Assembly (NCBI GenBank): GCA_964492845.1 | Contig: CAZBMZ010000017.1 | Coordinates: 1 to 64,000, forward strand | Reading direction: 5' to 3' | Source of the DNA: JADJPF01 sp964492845 | GTDB taxonomy: Bacteria > Acidobacteriota > Blastocatellia > Chloracidobacteriales > JADJPF01 | Length of the DNA stretch: 64,000 nucleotides | In this document: piece by piece, positions 17,729 through 26,313 of the stretch | Position numbering within the stretch: the stretch's first letter is position 1 | Layout: each line of letters begins with the position of its first letter | Made by a program: the position numbers and the translations under genes | The notes under the pieces: generated by a model | What the model was told of the DNA's origin: nothing | The model's database searches: none | Seen by the model: only the letters and a program-made list of their open reading frames with translations

Positions 17729-18887
17729 TGTTGACCTCCTGCATAAGTAATTTAGCTCTTTCTTCTAATGCTAATAAATCTGCATCTTCAAAATGTTCTT
17801 GGTAAAGATAGGTTAAAACTGTGTTGGCATAATCTTCTGGCTGTTTAAGATTAGTTTGTTTTACTACTTCTGGTTTATTACTTAAACAACTAACATCAAG
17901 ACAGCGCAAAGAAAATTCATCTACAAGCTCTTTTACTCGCCGCTGCACGGCAATTGGTTCATCATCTATTTCACACTCAACTGTTAGGCGCAAAAAAGAT
18001 TCTTTGATGTCTAGATATAAGGTTGGCAATGATTCTAGCTCTGAGGCTAGCAAGTGAATATCATAAAATGGAGTTACACTTAAAGGAAGTTTAGTAACAT
18101 CTGCTGGCCCTTCATTAGGTATATCAACTAGTAAAACAAACTTTTCATCATCTCTTTCTCCCATGTCCATACGTTGCATACTTCCGCTATAAAAGCAGGG
18201 TATTTTATGGGTGATTTGCTGGCATTGATGAATATGACCTAAACCAATATAAGCCAGATTATTAGTAAAAGGTAAATTATTACGATTCATTAAGATACCT
18301 TCATCATAATTAACTTCTTTTTCACTTTTGCTAATAACCCCAGAAATGTTTAAGTGAGCAAAAAACACGGCTGGTAAATTAGGATTTAAGGAGTTAAAAA
18401 GCGAATTGACCAAATTATCATAAGCTTTACTTAAAACAGCGTTACGATCTTTAGCCCCGCTAGCCTTAATTTGATAAGGTTCAAGCAGTTCTGGAATATT
18501 TGGATAAGGGACAATAACAAATTGCACATTATTAATAGTAATAACTTCTGCTTTATCAACTATATAAACCTGCTCACGTTGGCGTTCCTCAACATTTAGC
18601 AAAGCACGCATCATATAAAAATGCTCTTTGTCATCATGATTTCCAGGAAACATAAGCACTTGAAGACCATCTTTAATAAAGCGAGCTAAAACCTGAGCAA
18701 GTCGTTTAGTAGATTCCAACATATTACGACGAACAAAAACATCCCCAGCAATTACTAGTAATTCTACTTTATTTTCTTTAGCTAGCTCACAGATTTTTTC
18801 TATTTGGTCAAATAGTTCTGCTGCTCGGTCATAATGACCCCTTAAAGCCGCGCCCAAGTGCCAGTCAGAAGTATGCAGAATTTTCAT
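17709..18887 (-). CDS. sbcD: exonuclease SbcD, Mre11-like nuclease subunit
   Basis: Encodes 392 aa. It is the Mn-dependent 3'-5' exonuclease and endonuclease partner of SbcC. All phosphoesterase motifs are visible: TSDWHLG (residues 6-12), GDVFVRRN (near 48), PGNHDD (near 83), FAHLNISG (near 178) and GHIHQCQ (near 215). The C-terminal capping region (about 290-390) is less conserved, as expected. It precedes sbcC and overlaps it by 20 bases; the unit is sbcD-sbcC on the minus strand. Seven bases separate it from the upstream TPR-like gene, which may therefore share the transcript. Confidence 0.95.
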   Translation of the reverse strand: MKILHTSDWHLGAALRGHYDRAAELFDQIEKICELAKENKVELLVIAGDVFVRRNMLESTKRLAQVLARFIKDGLQVLMFPGNHDDKEHFYMMRALLNVEERQREQVYIVDKAEVITINNVQFVIVPYPNIPELLEPYQIKASGAKDRNAVLSKAYDNLVNSLFNSLNPNLPAVFFAHLNISGVISKSEKEVNYDEGILMNRNNLPFTNNLAYIGLGHIHQCQQITHKIPCFYSGSMQRMDMGERDDEKFVLLVDIPNEGPADVTKLPLSVTPFYDIHLLASELESLPTLYLDIKESFLRLTVECEIDDEPIAVQRRVKELVDEFSLRCLDVSCLSNKPEVVKQTNLKQPEDYANTVLTYLYQEHFEDADLLALEERAKLLMQEVNNALAKN

Positions 18888-18894
18888 TTTACGC

Positions 18895-19572
18895 TTAAGA
18901 TCCTTTAGTTACTATAGTTTGTGCAAAATTAAGTGTTTGAGAAAATTCTGGTAATCTTTTACCTTGTTCTAAGCGTGTTTTTAAGATTTTGGTTACTTCG
19001 TGTTGTGGTGCAGTTGATTCTAGGAGTTTACAAATTTGTGCTACTTTTACCCAATCATTGATTGCACTATAGTAAAGCCCTACTACACCCCAAAAGCTAA
19101 TTACTTCTGCAATATGATATTTCTTTCTTTTTGGATAAAGTGAGACTAAATCAAATTTATTTTCAAATACCTTTTCAAACTCTTCTAGCTTGTCTTCTTT
19201 TAATAAATATTGTCCATAATTTAATTTAGCAAATAAATAATCTGGGTGTTTTTTATAATTTTCTAACATTATTTCATCTGTCTTTTCTTCATCACCAAGC
19301 AACATATAAGCAACATATAGATAGTTGCCTAAGACAGGTACATTTGGATATTTTTCTTTTAACTGGAGGAGTTCAGAGATAACAACTTGGGGATTTTGTT
19401 GTATTAAAGCGTATAATTCTTGGATTCTTTCTCGATCACTTCTAGGTAAGTTTTTTAGGCTTTCATCTTCAACAGGTTCATAACTTATTTCATATTGATT
19501 AACACTTCTTGATTTTAATTTGCTCTTTAGATCACTTGAGCCAGCTTTTTTACGGAATTTTTTATTACTCAT
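18895..19572 (-). CDS. TPR-like helical protein of unknown function
   Basis: Encodes 225 aa if started at the ATG at 19572. ATG 19590 and TTG 19623 are alternatives, and none has a good ribosome site. A basic N-terminus (about 1-25: KKFRKKAGSSDLKSKLK) is followed by helical hairpins with TPR character: IQELYALIQQNPQVVISELLQLKEKYPNVPVLGNYLYVAYMLLGDEEKTDEIM, broken here as residues about 45-100. No signal peptide or membrane segment is convincing. The basic start could bind nucleic acid or the ribosome. It lies seven bases before sbcD on the same strand, so a role with SbcCD is possible but unproven. Confidence 0.6.
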   Translation of the reverse strand: MSNKKFRKKAGSSDLKSKLKSRSVNQYEISYEPVEDESLKNLPRSDRERIQELYALIQQNPQVVISELLQLKEKYPNVPVLGNYLYVAYMLLGDEEKTDEIMLENYKKHPDYLFAKLNYGQYLLKEDKLEEFEKVFENKFDLVSLYPKRKKYHIAEVISFWGVVGLYYSAINDWVKVAQICKLLESTAPQHEVTKILKTRLEQGKRLPEFSQTLNFAQTIVTKGS

Positions 19573-19656
19573 ATGTAAGTGATACACCATTTCCAGAAAA
19601 TTTTGTTTAGCTATTTTACACAAAATTTCGCTGATGTATCACCTATTGTTAGAAAG

Positions 19657-20253
19657 TTAGCTAGTTTTTCTTAAATTTTCAGATGTTGCAACGCTTACTT
19701 TATGACCTATTGGCAAATAAGTCCCAAATAAATAGTCAATAAATGGTGTCGTTACCCCATAACGCATTTCAGGTGTTTGATGATGATGTAGCATATGATA
19801 TTTCTTTAAGTATCTTAAAATAGCTGATTTAGGTGTGAAGTGATGTGCTTGATAATGCAGTGCTTCATAAGCAAAATAACCTATAATTAACCCAGCAAAC
19901 ATATAACTCATTACTTGCCAGCTTGTTAACATCCAAATAATTAAGCAATAAATAGTAGCTATTGGAAGACTAGTATAAACGCTAGCAAGAAGTGTATCTA
20001 AGCCTTTAGGGTTGTCATGATGAGACAAGTGCATTCTATAAATTAAATTTTTCATAAATTCAGAACGCGCATGATAGTGGAAAAAACTACGGTGCAAGGC
20101 GTATTCTACAAAAAACCAGCTAACTAAACCTGCTACTACAAATAAGCCTATTGTAGCTAGTGAATAAGCACTAGTTAAACTTGCTGCTACTGCTAAAGTG
20201 GTAGCAACGAATGTGTAAAAATAAACTGGTAAAAACTCTTTCCAGTAATTCAT
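19657..20253 (-). CDS. fatty acid hydroxylase / sterol desaturase family membrane protein
   Basis: Encodes 198 aa. It is an integral membrane di-iron oxygenase of the fatty acid hydroxylase superfamily. About four membrane segments surround histidine clusters that bind the two irons: HRSFFHYH (near 53-60), HLSHHD (near 74-79), HYQAHH (near 130-135) and HMLHHH (near 151-156). The short length and box spacing fit the sphingolipid/fatty-acid hydroxylase type (Scs7/CrtZ-like) rather than classic desaturases. It probably hydroxylates membrane lipid acyl chains or carotenoids; the substrate is not determinable. A TetR gene lies directly upstream on the same strand, and a palindrome in the 98-base gap matches one over the tetR start, so it is probably repressed by that regulator. 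Confidence 0.85.
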   Translation of the reverse strand: MNYWKEFLPVYFYTFVATTLAVAASLTSAYSLATIGLFVVAGLVSWFFVEYALHRSFFHYHARSEFMKNLIYRMHLSHHDNPKGLDTLLASVYTSLPIATIYCLIIWMLTSWQVMSYMFAGLIIGYFAYEALHYQAHHFTPKSAILRYLKKYHMLHHHQTPEMRYGVTTPFIDYLFGTYLPIGHKVSVATSENLRKTS

Positions 20254-20282
20254 AACTAAAACTCCTAATTATTTTTACTTTT

Positions 20283-20302
20283 TCTCTACTGGTAGGTAGA
20301 GA
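20283..20302. promoter_or_regulatory. TetR-type operator in front of the hydroxylase gene
   Basis: A near-perfect 20-base palindrome has arms TCTCTAC and GTAGAGA around TGGTAG. It sits 30 bases upstream of the hydroxylase ATG. Read on the minus strand, its 12-base core TACCTACCAGTA is identical at nine of twelve positions to the core of the site over the tetR start (TACTTACTGGTA). Confidence 0.55.
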
Positions 20303-20351
20303 GATGTAGACACAATGGCTAGATGTTGCAAACAAAAAAGAACTATTTAGA

Positions 20352-20951
20352 CTAAGCTTTGATACCCTGTAAAAGTACTTCTGCTAAAGTTCTTGCACGA
20401 TCAGGAGAAAGAAATTCTTTAGGTTTATCCATTTGCAAAAAAGACATAATGTTAATAGTGATTATCCCTTGTAGTGAAAGGGCGGCCTCACCTACATCAA
20501 CATTTCTAAGCTCTTTGCTATTAATTCCCCGTTCGATAATTTCCCGAAGAAATTCATAATCTCGATTATGAAAAGGTCTAACGTCTAAAGGTTTATCTTC
20601 TGGTAATGCAAAAGTAAGTGCTATAACAAAACGAACTAGATCAGGTTCTTGTAAGCAAAAAGAAAAATCGGCTTTTATTACTCGATAGATCTGTTCTGCT
20701 ACTGAAATGTTAGGGTCAACTGATCGGCTACGTTCTTGAAAACAACGCTCATAAGCATCTGCTACTAAAGCTGCAAATAAGCCTTCTTTGTTACCAAAAT
20801 GGTAATAAACCGTTGGTTTAGTTACATCAGTTGCTTCAACTATTTCATTAATTGAAGACCCTGCATAACCTTTTCTCATAAATTGTTGTCGTGCAACTTC
20901 AAGGATATGGGCTTTGGTTTGTGCTGCATCTTGATTTTTAATTTTTGCCAT
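20352..20951 (-). CDS. TetR/AcrR family transcriptional repressor
   Basis: Encodes 199 aa. The N-terminal helix-turn-helix is typical: ILEVARQQFMRKGYAGSS, INEIVEATDVTKPTVYYHF, GNKEGLF (residues about 15-62). The C-terminal all-helical part (about 80-199) is the ligand and dimer domain. A palindrome TATAC-N6-GTATA spans the start codon (20951-20966), the usual place for autorepression, and a related site precedes the fatty acid hydroxylase gene just downstream. The likely role is to sense a lipid or hydrophobic compound and control its own gene and the hydroxylase. Ligand unknown. Confidence 0.9.
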   Translation of the reverse strand: MAKIKNQDAAQTKAHILEVARQQFMRKGYAGSSINEIVEATDVTKPTVYYHFGNKEGLFAALVADAYERCFQERSRSVDPNISVAEQIYRVIKADFSFCLQEPDLVRFVIALTFALPEDKPLDVRPFHNRDYEFLREIIERGINSKELRNVDVGEAALSLQGIITINIMSFLQMDKPKEFLSPDRARTLAEVLLQGIKA

Positions 20952-20966
20952 ATACCAGTAAGTATA
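20951..20966. promoter_or_regulatory. TetR-type operator over the tetR start codon
   Basis: A palindrome TATAC (20951-20955), CAGTAA, GTATA (20962-20966) overlaps the tetR ATG. Same TAC-N6-GTA architecture and 9/12 core identity with the site at 20287-20298, supporting a shared regulator. Confidence 0.55.
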
Positions 20967-21117
20967 TAAATTTTTCTTTTTAGTGCAATCTTAAAAACCG
21001 AGAAAGATTTAAGCAGGAAAGCGATCAGGAAAATTGAGTAACAAAAAGTTAGGTGGCTAGGTAAAATCGCATTAATTACGTATGCGTAAATAAATAAAGT
21101 ATTAAGGAAATATTCTC

Positions 21118-22173
21118 ATGCATTTTATACAAGGATTGACTTTTGATGATGTGTTGTTAATCCCTAATTACAATGGAATTCGGTCTCGCCAAGATGTTAC
21201 AACAGCAATAAATATGGTAAACAAACGCATGGATATTCCTGTTATTAGTTCTAACATGGACACTATTACAGGAATTAAAATGGCAAATTGTTTAGCTTCT
21301 TTAGGTGGCTTAGGTATTTTACATAGATTTATGTCTATTGAGCAAAATATTGAAGAATTTTGCCAAGCAGAAAATAAATCTTTAGTTGGTGTCTCAATAG
21401 GCGTTGGAGACGCGGCACTAGAGCGAGCAGAAGGATTAATTGCCGCTGGTGCAGAAATAATTTGCGTTGATGTAGCTCATGGACACGCAAAATTAGTAAA
21501 TCAAACAATTAAAAATCTAAGAAAAAAATACAAAGGAAATATTGTAATTATTGCTGGCAATGTTGCTACTTATGCTGGTGCAGATTATTTAGCTGCTGCT
21601 GGTGCAGATGTTATTAAAGTTGGTATTGGTGGCGGATCAGTTTGTACAACCCGTATTAAAACTGGGTTTGGTGTGCCTCAATTAACAGCAATTATGATGT
21701 GTAGACAAGTTGATCGCGCTTTAATTGCTGACGGTGGAATTCGTACTCCAGGCGATGCAGTAAAAGCACTAGCAGCAGGAGCAGATTTTGTTATGCTAGG
21801 TGGAATGTTAGCTGCAACTTTAGAAACCCCAGGAGAAGTAAAAACCACTGTTCAAGACGGAAAAGAAGCTAAATTTAAGGTTTTTCGAGGTATGGCATCT
21901 CGTGAAGCACAAGAAGATTTTATGGGGTCAATGGGCGAATGGAAAACCGCCGAAGGGGTTGCGGTTGAAGTACCGTTGCGAGGTTCTGCCGTTGAAGTAA
22001 TTCGTGATGTAATGGGTGGAATCCGTTCAGGAATGACTTATTGTGGGGCTGTAACAATTAAAGATTTACAGCGTAAAGCCCAATTTATGACTATTACTCC
22101 TGCTGGTGCTAGAGAAAGCATGCCTCATGCTACAGAAAAATTTGCTAGTGCTAGTAATGGTAAAAAAGAGTAA
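21118..22173 (+). CDS. guaC: GMP reductase (IMPDH/GMPR family)
   Basis: Encodes 351 aa. The (beta/alpha)8 barrel of the IMP dehydrogenase/GMP reductase family starts LTFDDVLLIPNYNGIRSR. The catalytic cysteine is Cys176 in GGGSVCTTRIKTG. The protein lacks the CBS pair of IMP dehydrogenases, and the length, the RIKTG after the active site, and the C-terminal VEVPLRGSAVEVIRDVMGGIRSGMTY-type segment are those of GMP reductase, which converts GMP to IMP with NADPH and ammonia release. The usual GPGS is GGGS here. CBS-less IMP dehydrogenases exist, so the assignment is probable. An imperfect palindrome TTACG-N4-CGTAA (21076-21089) lies before the start. It is followed 15 bases later by the DUF3995 gene. 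Confidence 0.8.
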   Translation: MHFIQGLTFDDVLLIPNYNGIRSRQDVTTAINMVNKRMDIPVISSNMDTITGIKMANCLASLGGLGILHRFMSIEQNIEEFCQAENKSLVGVSIGVGDAALERAEGLIAAGAEIICVDVAHGHAKLVNQTIKNLRKKYKGNIVIIAGNVATYAGADYLAAAGADVIKVGIGGGSVCTTRIKTGFGVPQLTAIMMCRQVDRALIADGGIRTPGDAVKALAAGADFVMLGGMLAATLETPGEVKTTVQDGKEAKFKVFRGMASREAQEDFMGSMGEWKTAEGVAVEVPLRGSAVEVIRDVMGGIRSGMTYCGAVTIKDLQRKAQFMTITPAGARESMPHATEKFASASNGKKE

Positions 22174-22188
22174 ATTCATAGAAATGTT

Positions 22189-22611
22189 ATGTTTATAACA
22201 ATATTAGGAATTTTCCTAGCATTTATATTTTTAGTATTAGGGTTAATTCATGTTTATTGGGCATTTGGAGGTAAAGGAGCATCTGAAGCCGTTTTGCCAA
22301 CCGTTGATGGTAAGCTAGCTTTTAACCCTTCTGCTTTCCTTACTCTACTAGTCGCTTCAGCACTATTTATTGCAATGTTGATTATATTAGGACAAATAGG
22401 CTTTTTAGGCTTATTTGTCCCTAGTGTAATTTTTTACTATGGGACGTTATTTATTTCTATAGTATTTTTTCTAAGATCAATAGGAGAATTTCGCTTAGTA
22501 GGATTATTTAAGAAAATCAAAAATACAAAATTTGCTTATTGGGATACTGTTTTATTCTCTCCACTATGTTTATTAATTTCTATTATCGCTTTCCTACTTC
22601 TTTTTAAGTAA
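22189..22611 (+). CDS. DUF3995-family small membrane protein
   Basis: Encodes 140 aa with four membrane segments (about 3-22, 47-68, 75-97 and 118-138). The first segment ends in LGLIHVYWAFGGKG, the H-x-YWA-x-GG signature of DUF3995 proteins, followed by a short loop with PTVDGKLAFNPS. Function of the family is unknown. It follows guaC by 15 bases, probably on the same transcript. Its last 18 bases overlap the 3' end of the opposite-strand TlpA-like gene, so the two are tail-to-tail without a separate terminator. Confidence 0.75.
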   Translation: MFITILGIFLAFIFLVLGLIHVYWAFGGKGASEAVLPTVDGKLAFNPSAFLTLLVASALFIAMLIILGQIGFLGLFVPSVIFYYGTLFISIVFFLRSIGEFRLVGLFKKIKNTKFAYWDTVLFSPLCLLISIIAFLLLFK

Positions 22612-23148
22612 TTCAATAATTTTTGCTTCCATTACTTGATAATCTTTATCACCTTTAACATATTCTCCGCCAGGATGAATATGACGAATTGTTCCTTGAC
22701 GATCTATTAAGAATGAAACACTAGTCCAACTTTCATTAGTATTTTCTAGCCACCATTTAGTTAAAGTTTGCCAACGATAATCAATTGCAATAGGAAACTC
22801 AAAGCCTAACTTTTTAGAATATTGATAAACTTCCTGTTTGTTGAGTGGTTCAGATGATTTATGATGATAAAAGCCTACGACCTCTAGACCTTGAGACTTA
22901 TATTTTTGGTAAAACTCGTTTAATGCTGGTGCTGTAGCTTTACAAAAAGGACAAATGGTAGTCCACCAACGCACTAAAACAACTTTACCTTGCAAATCTT
23001 TTAGCTGAACAGGTTTAGAATTTAGCCAATCTCCAACTTGCCAATCTATAGCTTTAGTGCCAATTAAGTTTTTATTACTAGTTTTACTTATAGCTAAATT
23101 AGTAAATAAAAATAGGCTTAAAATGGCTAATAAAATAATTTTTTTCAT
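22594..23148 (-). CDS. TlpA-like exported thioredoxin-fold protein
   Basis: Encodes 184 aa. Residues 1-21 form a signal peptide or anchor. A thioredoxin fold of the AhpC/TSA-redoxin type follows (LQGKVVLVRWWTTICPFCKATAPALNEFY), with the redox pair Cys66 and Cys69 (CPFC), and a downstream segment that ends FLIDRQGTIRHIHPGG. Such proteins work in the periplasm in thiol reduction or cytochrome c and copper-site assembly. Start and the preceding stop overlap as TAATG (23146-23150), so it is translationally coupled to the metallophosphoesterase gene. Partner unknown. Confidence 0.85.
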   Translation of the reverse strand: MKKIILLAILSLFLFTNLAISKTSNKNLIGTKAIDWQVGDWLNSKPVQLKDLQGKVVLVRWWTTICPFCKATAPALNEFYQKYKSQGLEVVGFYHHKSSEPLNKQEVYQYSKKLGFEFPIAIDYRWQTLTKWWLENTNESWTSVSFLIDRQGTIRHIHPGGEYVKGDKDYQVMEAKIIELLKKK

Positions 23149-23804
23149 TAAATTGCAACCCTTCTAGCTTCAATTACTTCATCTTGTCTAATATCATAAA
23201 ACTGGACATAACCAACTGTAAAATCAACAACTAAAAAACAAGGGCTTTGTTTATCAACTAAAGTGCCAGCATTAATAATTGTTACATTATCAAAAGCTCT
23301 TACCATTCTTGCGTGAGTATGTCCATTGATAACAAATTTATAAAGACCTTCCATAGTTAAGCGTAAAAGGTCTAAGTTATATTCTAAGGCTACTCCATAA
23401 TCTCCGGGCCAAACACCTACCATATCATTACTACCTAAGCCGTGACAAAGCAGTAATCGGCCTCGGTCGGTGTCAAACTCCCTAGTAGCAGGCAGTTTTT
23501 TTATAAATCGCTGGGATTTATCATCAAGTTCTTGCCAATGTGTAGCATCAGGTAATAGCATATTTTGACCTTTTATAATCCAGCGTTCATGATTACCTGA
23601 CACAGTAAGCACTTTATAAGTTTGTAGTAAATCTAAACATTCTATGACATCTTGAGGTGTTTTTCCGTCCACAATATCGCCTACAGACATTATCTGACCC
23701 ACATCAGCTTGAGTTAAAAATTCCAGGGCAATTTTTAAGCTTTTAGCTTCGCCATGAATATCGCCTATTGCGCCAACACGTTGTAAGGTTTCTTTATTTG
23801 CCAT
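23148..23804 (-). CDS. calcineurin-like metallophosphoesterase
   Basis: Encodes 218 aa. Metal motifs are intact: GDIHG (residues 14-18), GDIVD (near 42), GNHERW (near 71) and NGHTHARM (near 160). The compact length and the GDIHG-first layout resemble YfcE/MJ0936 and PrpE-like cytoplasmic phosphodiesterases or protein phosphatases. Substrate cannot be told. It is the first gene of a pair with the TlpA-like thioredoxin (TAATG overlap). No signal peptide. Confidence 0.85.
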   Translation of the reverse strand: MANKETLQRVGAIGDIHGEAKSLKIALEFLTQADVGQIMSVGDIVDGKTPQDVIECLDLLQTYKVLTVSGNHERWIIKGQNMLLPDATHWQELDDKSQRFIKKLPATREFDTDRGRLLLCHGLGSNDMVGVWPGDYGVALEYNLDLLRLTMEGLYKFVINGHTHARMVRAFDNVTIINAGTLVDKQSPCFLVVDFTVGYVQFYDIRQDEVIEARRVAI

Positions 23805-23912
23805 ATCTCGTTTATAATAGTTTGCCCAATCGAAATTAAGTCTAAACCACAGCTTAATAATTTTATCAATTTATTTTCAGGAGATTTTTAATTTTATTAA
23901 AATCAAGTATTT

Positions 23913-24440
23913 ATGATACCTAAAAAAACCAATAAGAATAATATTTCTGTTGCTAATTATAGCAAAGCACTTTATCAACTGGCTCTAGGAGCCGCTGCAA
24001 AAACCCAAGAAGAGTTAACTAAACCTGCTAGTTTGGCCGAGTACAAAGAAAATATTGCTGATGCAACACTTGGACTACTAACTTCAGGTCTATGGCTAGT
24101 AATGCATGTAGCTCAAAAAAGCATTTTTCGTATTGAAGTGCGCGAACGCGCTTGCAAAGGGTTGCAGGAAGAATTTTTTAAGCACATAGAAGAAGTATCT
24201 AGTGGACAATGTAATAAAGAAGAAATAGAACAGTACTTAAAAGAGTTATTTGTTATTTATGATAAAGCTTGGAAAAACAAAACTGATCCGGGAAATAGCT
24301 GGTGGTTAGCCGAAGCAATGGCTAGAGAAATCTTAAACGTTGCAGAAGTGCCAGAGATTGGCATTGTAATTATGGTAGGCGAAATTGAGTCCACTTTGGC
24401 TTTAGGAAGCCGTTTAGCCCAACAATACATTGTCTATTAA
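23913..24440 (+). CDS. helical protein of unknown function
   Basis: Encodes 175 aa, nearly all predicted helix. A basic N-terminus (MIPKKTNKNN) is followed by YSKALYQLALGAAAKTQEEL, then a mildly hydrophobic segment (ATLGLLTSGLWLVMHVAQKS, about 51-70) that could be a buried helix, then charged helices with a tryptophan motif NSWWLAEAMAREIL near 125. I recognise no family. It is monocistronic or cotranscribed with ettA 42 bases downstream. Codon usage is like its neighbours. Confidence 0.6.
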   Translation: MIPKKTNKNNISVANYSKALYQLALGAAAKTQEELTKPASLAEYKENIADATLGLLTSGLWLVMHVAQKSIFRIEVRERACKGLQEEFFKHIEEVSSGQCNKEEIEQYLKELFVIYDKAWKNKTDPGNSWWLAEAMAREILNVAEVPEIGIVIMVGEIESTLALGSRLAQQYIVY

Positions 24441-24482
24441 ATTTAATTATTAAAAGAAACCTATGGGAGGCAAATTTTTCTT

Positions 24483-26168
24483 ATGAGCAGTATACCTAAT
24501 AAAATAATTTATTCTATGGTTGGACTAAGTAAATATTATGATAAAAAAGCTGTACTAAAAGACATCTACCTTTCCTATTTTTATGGTGCAAAAATTGGTG
24601 TACTTGGCTTAAATGGTTCAGGAAAAAGCTCTTTGTTAAGAATTATGGCTGGTGTAGACACTAATTTTTTAGGTGAAGCTGTGCTTTCTGCTGGTTACAC
24701 TGTTGGTTACTTAGAGCAAGAACCTGTTTTAGACGATAACAAAACAGTAAAAGAAATTGTTCAGGAAGCTGTTAAAGAAACCGTAGATTTACTAAAAGAA
24801 TATGATGAAATTAATGAAAAATTTGCTGAACCAATGACAGACGACGAAATGACAGACCTTTTAGATCGTCAAGGTAAAGTTCAAGAACGCCTAGACACAC
24901 TAGACGCTTGGGAGCTAGATAGCCGCTTAGAAATGGCAATGGACGCGCTACGTTGTCCTTCAGGTGATACTTCTATAAAAGTTCTTTCAGGTGGTGAACG
25001 TCGTCGGGTTGCTTTGTGTCGGTTGCTCTTACAAAAACCCGACATTTTACTTTTAGATGAACCCACTAACCATTTAGACGCTGAATCAGTTGCTTGGCTA
25101 GAACATCACTTACAAGAATATGCTGGAACTGTAATTGCAGTAACACACGATCGTTATTTTTTAGATAATGTTGCTGGCTGGATTTTAGAGCTAGATCGCG
25201 GTCATGGCATCCCTTGGAAGGGTAATTATTCATCCTGGCTAGAACAAAAACAAAATAGATTAAAACAAGAAGAAAAGACTGAATCACAAAGACAAAAAAC
25301 CCTAGAACGTGAATTAGAATGGATTAGAATGGCACCTAAAGCACGTCAAGCTAAAGGTAAAGCCCGTATTAAAGCTTATGAAAACTTATTGAGCCAAGAA
25401 ACTGAAAAACGCGCTCAAGAGTTAGAAATTTTTATCCCACCTGGCCCAAGACTTGGAAAACTAGTAATTGAAGCTGACAATATAGGCAAATCTTATGGTG
25501 ATAACCTTTTATTTGAAAATCTGTCTTTTTCACTACCTCCGGGCGGCATAGTAGGAATTATTGGTGCTAATGGTGCTGGTAAAACTACGCTTTTTCGTAT
25601 GATTACAAACCAAGAGCAAGCTGACAAAGGAGATATAAAAATTGGTGAAACAGTAAAAATGGCTTATGTTGACCAAAGCCGAGAGTCATTAAATGCAGAT
25701 AAAAGCATTTGGGAAGAAATTTCTGGTGGAATGGACAATATAAATTTAGGCACCCGCGCAGTTAACTCCCGTGCTTATGTTGCTCGGTTTAATTTTTCTG
25801 GTACAGACCAACAAAAGAAAGTCGGCTCTCTTTCAGGTGGTGAAAGAAATCGTGTTCACCTAGCTAAAATGCTAATTCAATCAGCTAATGTATTATTACT
25901 AGATGAGCCTACTAATGATTTAGATGTAAACACAATGAGAGCATTAGAAGAAGCATTAGAAAATTTTGCTGGCTGTGCTGTAGTAATTAGTCACGACCGT
26001 TGGTTTTTAGACCGTATTGCTACTCATATTTTAGCTTTTGAGGGTGATAGCAAAGTAGTTTGGTTTGAAGGAAATTATTCTGACTATGAAACAGATCGTA
26101 AAGCTCGCCTTGGTAGTGCGGCAGATCAACCACACCGCATTAAATATCGTCAATTAACACGTGATTAA
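24483..26168 (+). CDS. ettA: ABC-F ATPase EttA, energy-dependent translational throttle
   Basis: Encodes 561 aa, very close to the E. coli EttA length. Two ABC domains in one chain without membrane parts: Walker A GLNGSGKS (near 38) and GANGAGKT (near 361), signatures LSGGERRR and LSGGERNR, Walker B LLLDEPTNHLD and LLLDEPTNDLD. Between them is the charged helical linker (about 255-315) that contacts tRNA and the ribosome. EttA gates the ribosome at the first peptide bond according to the ATP/ADP ratio. All catalytic residues are kept. A ribosome site GGGAGG precedes the ATG. Confidence 0.92.
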   Translation: MSSIPNKIIYSMVGLSKYYDKKAVLKDIYLSYFYGAKIGVLGLNGSGKSSLLRIMAGVDTNFLGEAVLSAGYTVGYLEQEPVLDDNKTVKEIVQEAVKETVDLLKEYDEINEKFAEPMTDDEMTDLLDRQGKVQERLDTLDAWELDSRLEMAMDALRCPSGDTSIKVLSGGERRRVALCRLLLQKPDILLLDEPTNHLDAESVAWLEHHLQEYAGTVIAVTHDRYFLDNVAGWILELDRGHGIPWKGNYSSWLEQKQNRLKQEEKTESQRQKTLERELEWIRMAPKARQAKGKARIKAYENLLSQETEKRAQELEIFIPPGPRLGKLVIEADNIGKSYGDNLLFENLSFSLPPGGIVGIIGANGAGKTTLFRMITNQEQADKGDIKIGETVKMAYVDQSRESLNADKSIWEEISGGMDNINLGTRAVNSRAYVARFNFSGTDQQKKVGSLSGGERNRVHLAKMLIQSANVLLLDEPTNDLDVNTMRALEEALENFAGCAVVISHDRWFLDRIATHILAFEGDSKVVWFEGNYSDYETDRKARLGSAADQPHRIKYRQLTRD

Positions 26169-26313
26169 TAATTTCGTAGGTCTTAATCCCTAGGCTATAA
26201 TTATTTTATCGCTTTTGACTAAATTTAAAAACTAAGTAAAATTTATGTTTATTTCTATGCCCCAATAAGTCATAAGCTACTAAATCAGATATATTAATTA
26301 TTTAGGAGTAGTT

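Noticed and set aside
19581..19640. TGATACA...TGTATCA inverted repeat near the start of the TPR-like gene
   Set aside because: Arms are 7 bases and about 47 bases apart in AT-rich DNA; likely chance.
21118..22173. IMP dehydrogenase (guaB) as identity
   Set aside because: No CBS domains, length of 351 aa and C-terminal motifs fit GMP reductase better, although CBS-less IMPDH cannot be fully excluded.
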